DNA of 64,000 nt from Pseudomonas gessardii (GCF_001983165.1 NZ_MNPU01000006.1:124001-188000); one strand, 5' to 3'; counted from the stretch's first letter, positions 23,808 through 34,594 are shown. A program made the numbers and translations. The notes: generated from the sequence alone by a model not told the origin.

Positions 23808-23912
23808 TGTGGGAGCTGTCTCGCCCGGCGAGGCTGCGATGCAGGCAACGCGCAGTGTCGGGTGTACCGCGGCGATACCATCGCAGCCTCGCCGGGCGAG
23901 ACAGCTCCCACA
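23808..23912. repeat. REP doublet (REPIN) between yebC and ruvC
   Basis: Two 34-base arms, 23808-23841 and 23879-23912, are perfect inverted copies (GTGGGAGCTGTCTCGCCCGG...) with a 37-base loop. The right arm ends about 60 bases before the ruvC start. Confidence 0.92.
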
Positions 23913-23972
23913 GGATTTCATGTCGCCCTGCATGTTTTATGCTGGCTTTTGTTCACTCTATCTGCAGGCGTT

Positions 23973-24497
23973 ATGACTTTAATCCTAGGTATCGACCCCG
24001 GTTCGCGCATCACCGGCTTTGGCGTGGTGCAGCAGACCCCGCGTGGCTGCATCTACGTCGCCTCGGGGTGTATCCGTACCGGCGCAGGGGAACTGGCCGA
24101 GCGCTTGCAGATCGTCTACCGCGGCGTGCGCGAAGTGATCCAGACCTACGGGCCGGTGACCATGGGCATTGAAAAGGTGTTCATGGCCAAAAACGCTGAC
24201 TCGGCCCTGAAGCTGGGCCAGGCCCGGGGCGCGGCGATTGTCGCCGGTGCGGAGGAGGGCATGGAAATCGCCGAATACACCGCGACCCAGGTCAAGCAGG
24301 CCGTGGTCGGCACCGGCGCGGCCAATAAAGAGCAGGTGCAGATGATGGTCATGCATATGCTCAAGCTCACCTCCAAGCCACAGATCGACGCTTCTGACGC
24401 CCTGGCCATTGCCATTTGCCATGCGCACACCCGGTCCAGCCTGCTGCCCCATGGCCTCGGCACGGCACGCAGTCGTGGCGGGCGCCTGCGTCTCTGA
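23973..24497 (+). CDS. ruvC: Holliday junction resolvase RuvC
   Basis: The endonuclease that cuts Holliday junctions in the RuvABC complex. The 174-residue protein shows the first catalytic Asp in ILGIDPGSR, Glu in [10 protein letters not shown], and the last two acidic residues in [14 protein letters not shown]. The frame opens at 23862 within the REP repeat, but ATG at 23973 gives the family N-terminus [10 protein letters not shown]. Confidence 0.97.
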   Translation: MTLILGIDPGSRITGFGVVQQTPRGCIYVASGCIRTGAGELAERLQIVYRGVREVIQTYGPVTMGIEKVFMAKNADSALKLGQARGAAIVAGAEEGMEIAEYTATQVKQAVVGTGAANKEQVQMMVMHMLKLTSKPQIDASDALAIAICHAHTRSSLLPHGLGTARSRGGRLRL

Positions 24498-24560
24498 TAG
24501 CATCAGCGCAATCGTTATGGTCGGGCCTCGATCTGACCTCAAGCTTTAAGGATCTGAACC

Positions 24561-25172
24561 GTGATTGGACGCTTGCGCGGCACCCTGGCTGAGAAACAGC
24601 CGCCGCACCTGATTCTGGATGTAAACGGGCTGGGGTATGAGCTGGAAGTGCCCATGACCACCCTGTACCGCCTACCGTCGGTCGGTGAGCCGATAACCTT
24701 GCACACCCATCTGGTGGTGCGCGAAGACGCGCAACTACTCTATGGTTTTATCGGCAAGCGTGACCGCGACTTCTTCCGCGAGCTGATCCGCCTCAATGGC
24801 GTAGGCCCGAAACTGGCCCTGGCCTTGATGTCGAGCCTGGAAGTGGACGAACTGGTACGTGCCGTTTCGGCCCAGGACACCTCGGCGCTGACCAAGGTGC
24901 CGGGGGTTGGTAAAAAGACCGCTGAGCGCCTGCTCGTGGAACTCAAGGACCGCTTCAAGGCCTGGGAAGTGGCGCCAAGCATGTTTACCCTGGTGCCGAA
25001 CCAGCCGGATATGCCGGCGACCCAGGTCGCCAGTGCCGAAAGCGATGCCGTCAATGCGCTGATCTCCCTGGGCTACAAGCCCCAGGAGGCCAGCAAGGCC
25101 GTGTCGGCCATCAAGGACAAGAACCTGAGCGCAGAAGACATGATCCGCCGAGCCCTGAAGGGAATGATTTAA
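24561..25172 (+). CDS. ruvA: Holliday junction branch-migration protein RuvA
   Basis: RuvA binds four-way junctions and loads RuvB. The 203-residue product has the OB-fold start [12 protein letters not shown], two helix-hairpin-helix motifs ([14 protein letters not shown] and [16 protein letters not shown]), and the C-terminal RuvB-contact domain after a flexible linker. It starts with GTG at 24561 and ends directly against ruvB. Confidence 0.97.
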   Translation: MIGRLRGTLAEKQPPHLILDVNGLGYELEVPMTTLYRLPSVGEPITLHTHLVVREDAQLLYGFIGKRDRDFFRELIRLNGVGPKLALALMSSLEVDELVRAVSAQDTSALTKVPGVGKKTAERLLVELKDRFKAWEVAPSMFTLVPNQPDMPATQVASAESDAVNALISLGYKPQEASKAVSAIKDKNLSAEDMIRRALKGMI

Positions 25173-26231
25173 GTGATTGAAGCTGATCGTCTGATTGCGG
25201 CCACCGGCCCTCGCGACCGCGAAGAGGTCCAGGACCGGGCCATCCGCCCCCTGAGCCTTGCCGACTACATCGGCCAGCCCACCGTGCGCGAGCAGATGGA
25301 GCTGTTCATCCAGGCGGCGCGCGGGCGTGCCGAGTCCCTGGACCACACGTTGATCTTCGGCCCGCCGGGGCTGGGCAAGACCACCCTGGCCAATATCATC
25401 GCCCAGGAAATGGGGGTGTCGATCAAGAGCACCTCCGGCCCGGTGCTGGAACGCCCGGGCGACCTGGCCGCGCTGTTGACCAATCTTGAGCCCCATGACG
25501 TGCTGTTTATCGACGAAATCCATCGGCTGTCGCCCATCGTCGAAGAAGTGCTGTACCCGGCCATGGAAGATTTCCAGCTGGATATCATGATTGGCGAAGG
25601 CCCGGCGGCGCGCTCGATCAAGCTCGACCTGCCGCCCTTCACCCTGGTCGGCGCCACCACCCGTGCCGGCATGCTGACCAACCCGTTGCGAGACCGTTTC
25701 GGCATTGTTCAACGTCTAGAGTTCTATAGCACTGCCGATCTGGCGACGATTGTCAGCCGTTCGGCGGGGATTCTTGGCCTGCCGCTGGACCCGGAAGGCG
25801 CCTTCGAGATTGCCCGCCGGGCCCGGGGCACGCCGCGGATCGCCAACCGCTTGCTGCGCCGGGTGCGCGATTTTGCCGAGGTGCGGGCCAAGGGCCATAT
25901 CACCAAGGCCGTGGCCGACCTGGCGCTGAACCTGCTGGATGTCGATGAGCATGGTTTCGACCACCAGGACCGGCGCCTGCTGCTGACCATGATCGAGAAG
26001 TTCGACGGCGGGCCGGTGGGTGTTGACAGCCTGGCGGCGGCGATCAGTGAGGAGCGCCATACCATCGAGGATGTGCTGGAGCCGTACCTGATTCAACAGG
26101 GTTACATCATGCGTACGCCGAGGGGGCGTGTGGTCACGCGCCATGCGTATTTGCACTTTGGGTTAAACATTCCGTCACGATTGGGGGAGATGCCTGTGGT
26201 AGACGAATTCCTCGATGCAGTGGACGATTAA
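25173..26231 (+). CDS. ruvB: Holliday junction branch-migration helicase RuvB
   Basis: An AAA+ motor of 352 residues. Walker A is GPPGLGKTT, Walker B is VLFIDEIHR, sensor 1 lies in [10 protein letters not shown], and a winged-helix domain ([21 protein letters not shown]) is at the C-terminus. It starts with GTG immediately after the ruvA stop, so the two are translationally coupled. Confidence 0.98.
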   Translation: MIEADRLIAATGPRDREEVQDRAIRPLSLADYIGQPTVREQMELFIQAARGRAESLDHTLIFGPPGLGKTTLANIIAQEMGVSIKSTSGPVLERPGDLAALLTNLEPHDVLFIDEIHRLSPIVEEVLYPAMEDFQLDIMIGEGPAARSIKLDLPPFTLVGATTRAGMLTNPLRDRFGIVQRLEFYSTADLATIVSRSAGILGLPLDPEGAFEIARRARGTPRIANRLLRRVRDFAEVRAKGHITKAVADLALNLLDVDEHGFDHQDRRLLLTMIEKFDGGPVGVDSLAAAISEERHTIEDVLEPYLIQQGYIMRTPRGRVVTRHAYLHFGLNIPSRLGEMPVVDEFLDAVDD

Positions 26232-26367
26232 AGGCATGAGCGGTCGATTTATTCGACGTTTGTGCTGTCCTAGTGGCTGGCGTCGTCATTCTTTCGTTAG
26301 AAATGCTGCTGAGAATGAAAAACAGTTGCCTGGCCGGATTGGCAACCTGAGGAGTAAGCACTAGAGT

Positions 26368-26823
26368 ATGCGCGCGCAAAACGGGGATCAGTCGTTCGCA
26401 CATCGCTGTCGCGTTTATTACGAGGACACCGATGCGGGCGGCATCGTGTATTACGTCAATTACCTAAAGTTTATGGAGCGGGCTCGAACCGAGCGGCTAC
26501 GGGAACTGGGCTTTGCCCAATCCCAGCTGGTAGGGGAGGACCTGTTATTTGTCGTGCATTCCAGCGAGGCCCGTTACTACGCGCCGGCGCGACTGGACGA
26601 TGAATTGCTGGTCAGCGCGCAAGTAATCGAATTGAACCGTGTCAGCCTGCGCTTTAAACAGCAGGTCAGGCGGGCAACGGATGCAACGCTGCTCTGCGAG
26701 GGGCAGTTCCTGGTGGCGTGTGTGCGCACCAACAGTTTGAAACCCAGGGCCATTCCCGAAACTCTACGTGCGGCCTTTGCCAACGTGAGCGGCGCGGGTC
26801 AACAATCAAAGCAGGAGATTTAG
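26368..26823 (+). CDS. ybgC: Acyl-CoA thioesterase YbgC
   Basis: A hot-dog-fold thioesterase of 151 residues; the catalytic segment [17 protein letters not shown] lies near the N-terminus. It is the first gene of the tol-pal operon in most gammaproteobacteria and may link phospholipid metabolism to the Tol system. The stop codon is followed one base later by tolQ. Confidence 0.95.
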   Translation: MRAQNGDQSFAHRCRVYYEDTDAGGIVYYVNYLKFMERARTERLRELGFAQSQLVGEDLLFVVHSSEARYYAPARLDDELLVSAQVIELNRVSLRFKQQVRRATDATLLCEGQFLVACVRTNSLKPRAIPETLRAAFANVSGAGQQSKQEI

Positions 26824-26824
26824 C

Positions 26825-27520
26825 GTGGAACCTACCGTCGTCGACCATTCCTCCATGTGGAGCCTGGTCAGCAATGCCAGTGTCGTGGTTCAACTGGTCA
26901 TGCTGACCCTGGTAGCCGCATCGGTTACCTCATGGGTCATGATTTTTCAGCGCAGCAACCTGCTGCGCGCCGGTCGACGTGCCCTGGAGAGCTTTGAAGA
27001 GCGCTTCTGGTCGGGTATCGACCTGTCCAAGCTGTATCGCCAGGCGGGCAGCAACCCGGACCCGGATTCGGGCGTCGAGCAGATCTTCCGCGCCGGTTTC
27101 AAGGAATTCTCCCGCCTGCGCCAGCAGTCCGGCGTTGACCCGGAAGCGGTCATGGAAGGCGTGGCCCGTGCCATGCGCGTAGCGATCTCGCGCGAGGAAG
27201 AAAAACTCGAGCAGAGCCTGCCATTCCTCGCCACCGTCGGCTCGGTCAGCCCGTATATCGGTCTGTTCGGTACCGTATGGGGCATCATGAACTCCTTCCG
27301 TGGCCTGGCAACGGCCCAGCAAGCGACCCTGGCCACCGTGGCCCCGGGTATCGCCGAAGCGCTGATCGCCACTGCCATCGGCCTATTCGCTGCAATCCCC
27401 GCAGTAATCGCCTACAACCGTTTCGCCGCCACCAGCGAAACCCTGATTGGCCGTTACTACACCTTCGCCGATGAATTCCAGGCGATCCTGCACCGTAAAG
27501 TGCACACCAGCGAAGAATAA
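26825..27520 (+). CDS. tolQ: Tol-Pal proton-channel component TolQ
   Basis: A 231-residue inner-membrane protein of the ExbB/MotA family. With TolR it forms the proton-driven motor of the Tol-Pal system, which constricts the outer membrane at division. Membrane helices are visible near residues 16-38, 137-159 (VGSVSPYIGLFGTVWGIM) and 170-195. The GTG start is one base after ybgC. Confidence 0.97.
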   Translation: MEPTVVDHSSMWSLVSNASVVVQLVMLTLVAASVTSWVMIFQRSNLLRAGRRALESFEERFWSGIDLSKLYRQAGSNPDPDSGVEQIFRAGFKEFSRLRQQSGVDPEAVMEGVARAMRVAISREEEKLEQSLPFLATVGSVSPYIGLFGTVWGIMNSFRGLATAQQATLATVAPGIAEALIATAIGLFAAIPAVIAYNRFAATSETLIGRYYTFADEFQAILHRKVHTSEE

Positions 27521-27534
27521 GCAGGTAATTCCCA

Positions 27535-27996
27535 ATGGCTTTAATCGCTCGAGCTCGCAAAAAGCGCAAGCCGGTCGCCGAGATGAACGTCGTGCCTTAC
27601 ATCGACGTGATGCTGGTGCTGCTGGTGATCTTCATGGTGACCGCGCCGATGCTCAATCAGGGTGTGAAGGTTGATCTGCCCAAGGTTTCCAGCGAAGCCT
27701 TGCCGCAGGACAACAACACCCAGGTCCTGACCATCTCGATCAAGGCTGACAAGACCTATTACTGGAACCTTGGCAGCGAAGTCGACACCCAGAAGCAACA
27801 GGACAAGGCCATGACCTTGCCGCAGATGACCGACGCGGTGACCAAGATCATCCGCGCCGGCAACGAAGGCGGCAAGCACACCCAGGTGTTCATCCGCGGT
27901 GACAAGTCGGTCGACTATGGCTCCGTCATGGGTGCCATGGGCGGGCTGCAGAAGGCCGGGGTCGGTAATGTTGGCTTGATTACCGAGGCGCCCTGA
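27535..27996 (+). CDS. tolR: Tol-Pal component TolR
   Basis: A 153-residue ExbD-family protein with one membrane helix (about 23-43). That helix contains the conserved Asp in VVPYIDVMLVLLVIFMV that takes part in proton flow. A periplasmic domain follows. The stop codon overlaps the tolA start (TGATG). Confidence 0.97.
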   Translation: MALIARARKKRKPVAEMNVVPYIDVMLVLLVIFMVTAPMLNQGVKVDLPKVSSEALPQDNNTQVLTISIKADKTYYWNLGSEVDTQKQQDKAMTLPQMTDAVTKIIRAGNEGGKHTQVFIRGDKSVDYGSVMGAMGGLQKAGVGNVGLITEAP

Positions 27997-29069
27997 TGCA
28001 GCAACAGCGAGAGCCGTCCGCCTCGGAAAGCTTCTTCTGGCCTAGCGTCTGGGCAATTGCCCTGCACGTTCTGGTGTTTGGCATGCTGTTTGTCAGCTTT
28101 GCCATGACCCCGGAGTTGCCGCCAGCCAAGCCGATCGTGCAGGCGACCCTGTATCAGCTGAAATCGAAAAGCCAGGCCACCACCCAGACCAATCAGAAGA
28201 TTGCGGGTGAGGCCCAGAAGTCGGCTGCGCGCCAGACTGAAGTCGAACAGATGGAACAGAAAAAGGTCGAGCAGGAAGCGGTGAAGGCTGCTGCGGAACA
28301 AAAGAAAGAAGAGGCGGCTCAAAAGGCCGAAGAATCGAAAAAGGCTGACGAAGCGAAGAAGGCCGATGAGGCGAAAAAGGCTGATGAAGCCAAGAAAGCC
28401 GAGAAAGCCGCCGAAGCGAAAAAAGCCGAAGAGAAACAATTGGCTGATATAGCCAAGAAGAAATCTGAAGAAGAAGCCAAGAAAGCGGCTGAAGAAGAGG
28501 CCAAGAAAAAGGCCGCTGAAGAAGCCAAGAAAAAGATAGTCGAAGACGCGAAGAAGAAAGCCGCCGAAGACGCCAAGAAAAAAGCCGAAGCAGACGAGGC
28601 GAAGAAGAAAATCGCCGACGACGCGAAGAAGAAAGCTGCCGCCGACGCCTCCAAGAAAAAGGCCCAGGAAGCAGCACGCAAATCCGCCGAAGATAAAAAG
28701 GCCCAGGCCTTGGCAGATTTGCTTTCCGACACGCCGCAGCGTCAACAGGCCCTGGCCGATGAGCGTGGTGATGAAGTCGCGGGCAGTTTCGACGATCTGA
28801 TTCGCGCACGCGCAGCAGAAGGCTGGACACGTCCACCTTCGGCACGCAAAGGCATGACAGTCGTGCTGCAGATCGGCATGTTGCCGGACGGTACGGTGAC
28901 TTCGGTCAGCGTGGCCAAGTCTAGTGGCGACGGTTCGTTCGACAGTTCGGCGGTTGCAGCGGTCAAGAATATTGGCCGCCTGACCGAGATGCAGGGAATG
29001 AAACCAAGCGACTTCGCTCCCTATCGTTCATTCAAGATGACATTCACACCTGAGGATCTAGCCTTGTGA
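27996..29069 (+). CDS. tolA: Tol-Pal component TolA
   Basis: A 357-residue protein that spans the periplasm. One membrane helix lies at about 15-38. A very long Lys/Ala/Glu helical domain (about 75-250) contains repeats such as [22 protein letters not shown]-terminal globular domain of about 100 residues contacts TolB and Pal. TolA is also the entry receptor for many group A colicins and phages. Its stop overlaps the tolB GTG start. Confidence 0.97.
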   Translation: MQQQREPSASESFFWPSVWAIALHVLVFGMLFVSFAMTPELPPAKPIVQATLYQLKSKSQATTQTNQKIAGEAQKSAARQTEVEQMEQKKVEQEAVKAAAEQKKEEAAQKAEESKKADEAKKADEAKKADEAKKAEKAAEAKKAEEKQLADIAKKKSEEEAKKAAEEEAKKKAAEEAKKKIVEDAKKKAAEDAKKKAEADEAKKKIADDAKKKAAADASKKKAQEAARKSAEDKKAQALADLLSDTPQRQQALADERGDEVAGSFDDLIRARAAEGWTRPPSARKGMTVVLQIGMLPDGTVTSVSVAKSSGDGSFDSSAVAAVKNIGRLTEMQGMKPSDFAPYRSFKMTFTPEDLAL

Positions 29070-30367
29070 GAAACCTTCTTCGAGGAATGCTTGTCGTTAT
29101 TTGCTGTATGGCAGGGATAGCGGCGGCGGATGAAAAGAACATCCTGGTAACCAGCGGTAGCGATCGGGCCACCCCGATTGCGGTTGTACCGTTTGGCTGG
29201 CAGGGCGGCAGCGTGCTGCCGGACGATATGGCGGAAATCATTGGCAATGACCTGCGCAACTCGGGTTACTACGCGCCAATTCCGAAACAGAACATGATCA
29301 GCCAGCCGACCCAAGGCAGCGAAGTGATCTACCGTGACTGGAAAGCCCTGGGCGCCCAGTACCTGATGGTAGGTAGCATCGTGCCAGCGGGCGGTCGCCT
29401 GCAGGTGCAATACGCCCTGTTCAACGTGGCTACCGAGCAGCAAGTGCTGACCGGTAGCGTGTCGGGCAGCGTCGATCAACTGCGGGACATGGCGCACTAC
29501 ATCGCCGACCAATCGTTCGAGAAACTGGTCGGTATCAAAGGTGCGTTCTCCACCCGCATCTTGTACGTGACGGCTGAGCGTTTCTCGGTGAACAACACCC
29601 GCTACACCTTGCAGCGTTCGGACTACGACGGTGCCCGTGCAGTGACCCTGTTGCAGTCACGCGAGCCGATCCTGTCGCCGCGTTTTGCCCCGGATGGCAA
29701 GCGTATCGCCTACGTGTCGTTTGAACAGAAGCGTCCGCGCATCTTCGTCCAGCACATCGACACCGGTCGCCGCGAGCAGATCACCAACTTTGAAGGCCTG
29801 AACGGCGCGCCAGCCTGGTCGCCGGATGGCAATCGCCTGGCATTTGTACTGTCCAAGGACGGTAACCCGGATATCTACGTGATGAACCTCGGTTCGCGCC
29901 AGATTACCCGTGTCACTTCCGGCCCTGGTATCAATACCGAGCCGTTCTGGGGCAAGGATGGTTCGACCATCTACTTCACCTCGGACCGTGGTGGCAAACC
30001 GCAAATCTACAAGAGCAGTGTTGGCGGTGGTGGTGCCGAACGTGTGACCTTTATCGGCAACTACAACGCCAATCCGAAGCTTTCGGCCGATGAAAAGACC
30101 CTGGTTATGATCCATCGCCAGGATGGCTTCACTAATTTCAAGGTTGCGGCCCAGGATTTGCAGCGCGGAAGTGTAAAAATTCTCACAGATAGCACTCTTG
30201 ATGAGTCACCTACTGTTGCGCCCAACGGCACCATGGTAATCTACGCCACCCGCCAGCAGGGCCGGGGAGTCTTGATGCTCGTGTCCATTAATGGACGCGT
30301 AAGGCTCCCGCTTCCTACCGCACAAGGCGAAGTCAGAGAACCGTCCTGGTCCCCTTACCTGAACTGA
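29066..30367 (+). CDS. tolB: Tol-Pal beta-propeller protein TolB
   Basis: A 433-residue periplasmic protein with a signal peptide ending near residue 21 (AGIAAADE), an N-terminal alpha/beta domain and a six-bladed propeller. The propeller has repeated SPDGxRLAFV-type blades ([18 protein letters not shown], [13 protein letters not shown]). It bridges TolA and Pal. Start is GTG at 29066, overlapping tolA by four bases. Confidence 0.97.
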   Translation: MRNLLRGMLVVICCMAGIAAADEKNILVTSGSDRATPIAVVPFGWQGGSVLPDDMAEIIGNDLRNSGYYAPIPKQNMISQPTQGSEVIYRDWKALGAQYLMVGSIVPAGGRLQVQYALFNVATEQQVLTGSVSGSVDQLRDMAHYIADQSFEKLVGIKGAFSTRILYVTAERFSVNNTRYTLQRSDYDGARAVTLLQSREPILSPRFAPDGKRIAYVSFEQKRPRIFVQHIDTGRREQITNFEGLNGAPAWSPDGNRLAFVLSKDGNPDIYVMNLGSRQITRVTSGPGINTEPFWGKDGSTIYFTSDRGGKPQIYKSSVGGGGAERVTFIGNYNANPKLSADEKTLVMIHRQDGFTNFKVAAQDLQRGSVKILTDSTLDESPTVAPNGTMVIYATRQQGRGVLMLVSINGRVRLPLPTAQGEVREPSWSPYLN

Positions 30368-30422
30368 CGCGGCGCTACAAAAAGAAGTACTTAACACACT
30401 GGGGTTCATTAGGAGTTTCACG

Positions 30423-30923
30423 ATGGAAATGCTGAAGTTTGGTAAGTTTGCTGCTCTGGCTCTGGCTCTGTCCGTAGCCGTTGGTTGCTCGTCTAAAGGC
30501 GGCGACAATGCCGGTGAAGGCGCAGCTGTTGATCCAAACGCTGGTTACGGCGCTAACACTGGTGCAGTTGACGGCTCCCTGAGCGAAGAAGCTGCTCTGC
30601 GCGCAATCACCACTTTCTACTTCGAATACGACAGTTCGGACCTGAAGCCAGAAGCCATGCGCGCTCTGGACGTTCACGCGAAAGACCTGAAAGGTAACGG
30701 CGCTCGCGTTGTTCTGGAAGGCAACACCGACGAACGTGGTACTCGTGAGTACAACATGGCACTGGGCGAGCGTCGTGCGAAAGCCGTTCAGCGTTACCTG
30801 GTACTGCAAGGTGTTTCCCCAGCTCAGCTGGAACTGGTTTCCTACGGTGAAGAGCGTCCAGTTGCTACCGGCAACGACGAGCAATCCTGGGCTCAAAACC
30901 GTCGCGTCGAACTGCGTAAGTAA
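30423..30923 (+). CDS. pal: Peptidoglycan-associated lipoprotein Pal
   Basis: A 166-residue outer-membrane lipoprotein (OprL in Pseudomonas). The lipobox VAVGC puts lipid attachment at about Cys22. The C-terminal OmpA-like domain has [13 protein letters not shown] and [20 protein letters not shown], which bind peptidoglycan. It is separated from tolB by 55 bases with a good ribosome-binding site. Confidence 0.98.
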   Translation: MEMLKFGKFAALALALSVAVGCSSKGGDNAGEGAAVDPNAGYGANTGAVDGSLSEEAALRAITTFYFEYDSSDLKPEAMRALDVHAKDLKGNGARVVLEGNTDERGTREYNMALGERRAKAVQRYLVLQGVSPAQLELVSYGEERPVATGNDEQSWAQNRRVELRK

Positions 30924-30929
30924 TTCGTC

Positions 30930-31754
30930 ATGCGAACGTGCCGTCGTGTTGTAACCGTATTGGCTCTCAGCCTTGCACCGCTTGCGGTGTGGGCTGCGGT
31001 TCCCGTGGAAGATAGCAACTCTGGCTATAACAATAGTGGGAGCAGCTATCCACCTGCAGGTTATGGCACGAACGGCGCCTATGCGGGAGGAGCGGCCACG
31101 GCCGCTCCTTCGGCACAGGGCGAACTGTTCAACCAACTGCAACGCATGCAGGATCAATTGGCGCAGCAACAAGGCACCATTGAAGTTCTGCAAAATGAAG
31201 TGCGTCAGCTCAAGCAGGAAGGCCTGGAGCGTTACCAGGATCTTGACCGACGTATAGGAGCCGGCGCTACACCAGCCGCTACTCCTGATAATTCTTCTGC
31301 CGGTGGTGCCGCAAGCGCCGCCGGTGGTGCAGCCGCAGGTGCCACACAGGCCCCTGCCGCCAACAGCGAGCCGGGTGATCCGGCGAAGGAAAAGCTGTAT
31401 TACGACGCAGCCTTCGACCTGATCAAGGCCAAGGATTTCGACCGGGCCAGCAAGGCGTTCACCGCTTTCCTGGGGCGTTATCCAAACAGCCAATACGCGG
31501 GCAATGCCCAGTACTGGTTGGGTGAGGTCAACCTGGCCAAGGGTGATTTGCAGGGGGCAGGCCAGGCATTTGCCAAGGTCAGCCAGCTTTACCCCAAACA
31601 CGCCAAGGTGCCTGATTCGTTGTACAAACTGGCTGATGTAGAGCGCCGCCTGGGTCATACCGACAAGGTCAAAGGCATTCTGCAACAGGTGGTGGCCCAG
31701 TACCCGGGTACCTCTGCTGCCCAGTTGGCCCAGCGCGATTTGCAGCGTTTGTAA
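30930..31754 (+). CDS. cpoB: Cell-division coordinator CpoB (YbgF)
   Basis: A 274-residue periplasmic protein with a signal peptide, an N-terminal trimerising coiled coil (LFNQLQRMQDQLAQQQGTIEV...), a flexible Ala/Gly/Pro linker and three TPR repeats at the C-terminus. It coordinates outer-membrane constriction with peptidoglycan synthesis through TolA and PBP1B. It is the last gene of the tol-pal operon. Confidence 0.95.
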   Translation: MRTCRRVVTVLALSLAPLAVWAAVPVEDSNSGYNNSGSSYPPAGYGTNGAYAGGAATAAPSAQGELFNQLQRMQDQLAQQQGTIEVLQNEVRQLKQEGLERYQDLDRRIGAGATPAATPDNSSAGGAASAAGGAAAGATQAPAANSEPGDPAKEKLYYDAAFDLIKAKDFDRASKAFTAFLGRYPNSQYAGNAQYWLGEVNLAKGDLQGAGQAFAKVSQLYPKHAKVPDSLYKLADVERRLGHTDKVKGILQQVVAQYPGTSAAQLAQRDLQRL

Positions 31755-31776
31755 CCACTGCTGTTCCGCCTGGAAG

Positions 31777-31803
31777 AAACCCGCGCCTATCGCGGGTTTT
31801 TTC
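31777..31803 (+). terminator. Terminator of the tol-pal operon
   Basis: AACCCGCG and CGCGGGTT form a stem with a CCTAT loop followed by a T6 run, just after cpoB. Confidence 0.92.
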
Positions 31804-31919
31804 GTTAGAATCCACGCCCTTTTATGAAATACGCTTTTTGGGGTTCACGCTTTGCCGGGATCCCACAAAGTGCCTGACGGAGGCGGACAGCCTGTTTAGC
31901 TGTTACGCCCGTGGCGACT

Positions 31920-32567
31920 ATGCAAGACACATTACGCATCACCGAAGTTTTTTACTCGTTACAGGGTGAAACGCGCACTGCCGGCCTGCCCACAGTATTT
32001 GTGCGCCTCACCGGCTGCCCGTTGCGCTGCCAGTACTGTGACAGCGCCTACGCTTTCAGTGGCGGCACCATTCGCACCCTCGACGACATCCTGGAGCAGG
32101 TTGCAGGCTTCCGGCCGCGCTACGTCTGTGTGACGGGCGGTGAGCCCCTGGCCCAGCCCAATGCCATTCCTTTGCTCAAGCAGCTGTGTGACGCCGGTTA
32201 CGAGGTGTCGCTGGAAACCAGCGGCGCCCTGGACATTTCCGCGGTCGATCCGCGTGTCAGCCGCGTGGTTGACCTGAAGACGCCGGACTCCAAGGAAGCG
32301 CATCGCAACCGTTATGAGAACATCGAGCTGCTGACCGCCAACGACCAGGTGAAGTTTGTCATTTGCTCGCGGGACGACTACGACTGGGCCAACTCCAAGC
32401 TGATCCAGTACGGCCTGGACCGACGCGCCGGCGAGGTGCTGTTCTCCCCCAGTCACCATGACTTGAACGCTCGCGACCTTGCTGATTGGGTGGTCGCGGA
32501 CAACCTGCCGGTGCGCCTGCAATTGCAGCTGCATAAATACCTTTGGAACGACGAGCCAGGACGCTGA
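31920..32567 (+). CDS. queE: 7-carboxy-7-deazaguanine synthase QueE
   Basis: A radical-SAM enzyme that makes 7-carboxy-7-deazaguanine in the queuosine pathway. The 215-residue protein has the iron-sulfur motif C33-x3-C37-x2-C40 in [16 protein letters not shown] at 31911 is also in frame; ATG at 31920 gives the usual [17 protein letters not shown] start. It is followed after one base by queC. Confidence 0.95.
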   Translation: MQDTLRITEVFYSLQGETRTAGLPTVFVRLTGCPLRCQYCDSAYAFSGGTIRTLDDILEQVAGFRPRYVCVTGGEPLAQPNAIPLLKQLCDAGYEVSLETSGALDISAVDPRVSRVVDLKTPDSKEAHRNRYENIELLTANDQVKFVICSRDDYDWANSKLIQYGLDRRAGEVLFSPSHHDLNARDLADWVVADNLPVRLQLQLHKYLWNDEPGR

Positions 32568-32568
32568 A

Positions 32569-33258
32569 ATGACTGAACAAATCACTGACCAAAAACGTGC
32601 CGTAATCCTGCTGTCTGGCGGCCTCGACTCCGCCACCGTGGTGGCGATGGCCCGTGCCGAGGGCTACAGCTGCTACACCATGAGCTTCGACTATGGCCAG
32701 CGCTCTCATGCCGAATTGGACGCTGCCGCCCGTGTCGCCCGCGACCTTGGCGTGGTGGAGCATAAGGTGATCGGCCTGAATCTCAATGGCATTGGCGGTT
32801 CGGCCTTGACCGACAGCTCCATCGACGTGCCTGAGGCGCCCACTGAGGGCATCCCGGTCACCTATGTGCCGGCCCGTAACACCGTGTTCCTGTCGCTGGC
32901 CCTGGGCTGGGCAGAGGTGCTCAATGCCCGTGACATCTTTATCGGTGTCAACGCCGTGGACTACTCCGGCTACCCGGACTGCCGCCCAGAGTTCGTCGAG
33001 TCGTTCGAGCGCATGGCCAACCTGGCGACCAAGGCCGGCGTAGAAGGGCACGGCTTCCGTATCCAGGCGCCACTGCAAAACCTGAGCAAGGCCGATATCG
33101 TCAAGGCAGGTGTAAGGCTTGGTGTCGACTACTCGCTGACTGTTTCCTGCTACCAGGCAGATAATGACGGTCGTGCTTGTAGGAAATGTGACAGCTGCCG
33201 ACTGCGTGCAGAAGGCTTCCAAGCGGCCGGAATTACTGACCCAACGCGTTATTTCTGA
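32569..33258 (+). CDS. queC: 7-cyano-7-deazaguanine synthase QueC
   Basis: QueC turns 7-carboxy-7-deazaguanine into preQ0 using ATP and ammonia. The 229-residue protein has the PP-loop SGGLDSAT near residues 16-23 and a C-terminal zinc site formed by Cys residues in [18 protein letters not shown]. The open frame begins at 32479 inside queE, but ATG at 32569 gives the family N-terminus. Confidence 0.97.
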   Translation: MTEQITDQKRAVILLSGGLDSATVVAMARAEGYSCYTMSFDYGQRSHAELDAAARVARDLGVVEHKVIGLNLNGIGGSALTDSSIDVPEAPTEGIPVTYVPARNTVFLSLALGWAEVLNARDIFIGVNAVDYSGYPDCRPEFVESFERMANLATKAGVEGHGFRIQAPLQNLSKADIVKAGVRLGVDYSLTVSCYQADNDGRACRKCDSCRLRAEGFQAAGITDPTRYF

Positions 33259-33276
33259 TTTATTTAAAATAAGGTG

Positions 33277-33306
33277 TTGAATAATCCTTAGAAATCAGTA
33301 TTATAC
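33277..33306 (+). promoter_or_regulatory. Probable sigma-70 promoter of tRNA-Lys
   Basis: TTGAAT at 33277-33282 is 16-18 bases from TATTAT/TTATAC at 33299-33306, placing the -10 element about 16 bases before the tRNA gene. Confidence 0.6.
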
Positions 33307-33321
33307 GCGCCACCACACAGC

Positions 33322-33397
33322 GGGTCGTTAGCTCAGTTGGTAGAGCAGTTGGCTTTTAACCAATTGGTCGTAGGTTCGAATCCCACACGACCCACCA
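33322..33397 (+). tRNA. tRNA-Lys (anticodon TTT)
   Basis: A 76-base cloverleaf with acceptor stem GGGTCGT/ACGACCC, encoded CCA, T-loop GGTTCGAATCC, and anticodon TTT at 33355-33357 (TTTTAA loop context). It lies directly after queC. In Pseudomonas aeruginosa the tRNA-Lys gene next to queC is a known integration site for genomic islands; here the ICE-type integrase gene follows about 3 kb downstream. Confidence 0.98.
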
Positions 33398-33412
33398 TTT
33401 TTAGCGGTTTAG

Positions 33413-33458
33413 AAAATCCGGAAGGCCCACGCAAGTGAGGATTTCCGGGTTTTTTTTT
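33413..33458 (+). terminator. Terminator after tRNA-Lys
   Basis: AAAATCCGGAA pairs with TTCCGGGTTTT (11 bp, one G-T pair), followed by a long T-run. Confidence 0.8.
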
Positions 33459-33655
33459 GCCTTGTGCAAAGGCAAGCGTGGGGTTCTCTGAGGAGCGTGA
33501 CGTACTGCTTACAGGTTAGACATGCAGCCGTCTGGAGTGAACAATAATTTCGCGGGTGGGTTGATGTCAATATGCTGAAGATGGCTTTCGGCTGCCCCTG
33601 AGTGCTTCGGATTTCAGGCCTTCAGACAATTCATACGTACTTTGAAACCCGTTAT

Positions 33656-33946
33656 TCACGAGGTCTGAGAATCAGACCGTGTCGGCAGCAGTGCCTGCCT
33701 CACGTCGTCAATGACTGCTTTCGCCATTTCGCTCAGATAATGCGTTGCCCAAGCGTAATGCTCTCCACGTGTATCCATCGCGGCATCCACCGCGAGTCTG
33801 TGAGCGCAGTGTAGTAACGATGAGGCATGTTCCAGAGCATCGTTCACCGGCATGCCGGCGTTTACACGAAAAACATCTCTCTCTTGCTCTAACGACTGGG
33901 CGAATGTTGTCACGCCTACAGTTTTTACTACGGATTGCTGGGTTAT
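33656..33946 (-). CDS. DUF3077 family protein with unusual start
   Basis: A small Pseudomonas-type protein. The core FRVNAGMPVNDALEHASSLLHCAHRL and HYAWATHYLSEMAKAVIDDV are typical of DUF3077, whose function is unknown. The reading frame carries family-like residues SVVKTVGVTTF upstream of the first recognised start (GTG at 33913). The best ribosome-binding site, GGAGG at about 33953-33957, is six bases before an ATA codon at 33946, not an ATG. Either ATA is used or the original ATG has mutated and the gene is poorly translated. Confidence 0.72.
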   Translation of the reverse strand: MTQQSVVKTVGVTTFAQSLEQERDVFRVNAGMPVNDALEHASSLLHCAHRLAVDAAMDTRGEHYAWATHYLSEMAKAVIDDVRQALLPTRSDSQTS

Positions 33947-34594
33947 GGTTGACCTCCAGGACTTGAAAGGCGATTGCAGAGTTGAGCAGTGCGGATCGGG
34001 TTAGTCGAGGAGGGTGGGTCTGGGGATGGCAGGGTCATGTCGTCAACTCCTAGTGCAAGGACTGGGAGGCTGTCACCTGTGCTGCTAAACGGTAAGGGTG
34101 GCAGCCGTGCGCAGGTTAGCAGACCGGCGCACTAGGAAAACCGGCGCGCCCAAAGGCGCCCTGCGCACGGCCACCATAAGCTGCAGGCCAAAAAAAGCGC
34201 CATGCAGAGGTGGCGCTGTGCGCCTAGTTGCGGTCCAGGCTGCTAAACCTGATCGCTGAGGTGCAGCGACGTGGGCAGGCTAGATAGAGAGGGCTCTAGG
34301 CGCAAGCAGTGTGAGTCTCTCTCGGAATTGACCTACTTGTTTAAAGGAAAATTCGTTGAGGGGAGTGCCATCAAGATGTTTTTGACTTTCCTCGAACTAC
34401 ATCAGTTGAGTGACCTGCAGCTGTCATGAGCTACAGCAGCATGATGTCACGCTTTGGCAGACGGTCAGTGAGCGGATAGGTTTAATACGTCAGGGGCTAT
34501 TTGTATCGATGTAGATGCGGCCTTGTCATTCGCGGCTACCGTCCCGGAGTTGTTTAATCACACAATACGCGCCTCGGTGATTAATTTAGGTTTG
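33947..34594. other. Non-coding stretch inside the island
   Basis: About 650 bases with no reading frame that looks like a gene. It includes GC-rich inverted segments around 34140-34230 (GGCGC/GCGCC pairs) but no clear element end. Confidence 0.35.

Noticed and set aside
31804..31919. Possible preQ1 riboswitch before queE
   Set aside because: The region was read for a preQ1 aptamer, but no matching hairpin and A-rich tail could be seen.
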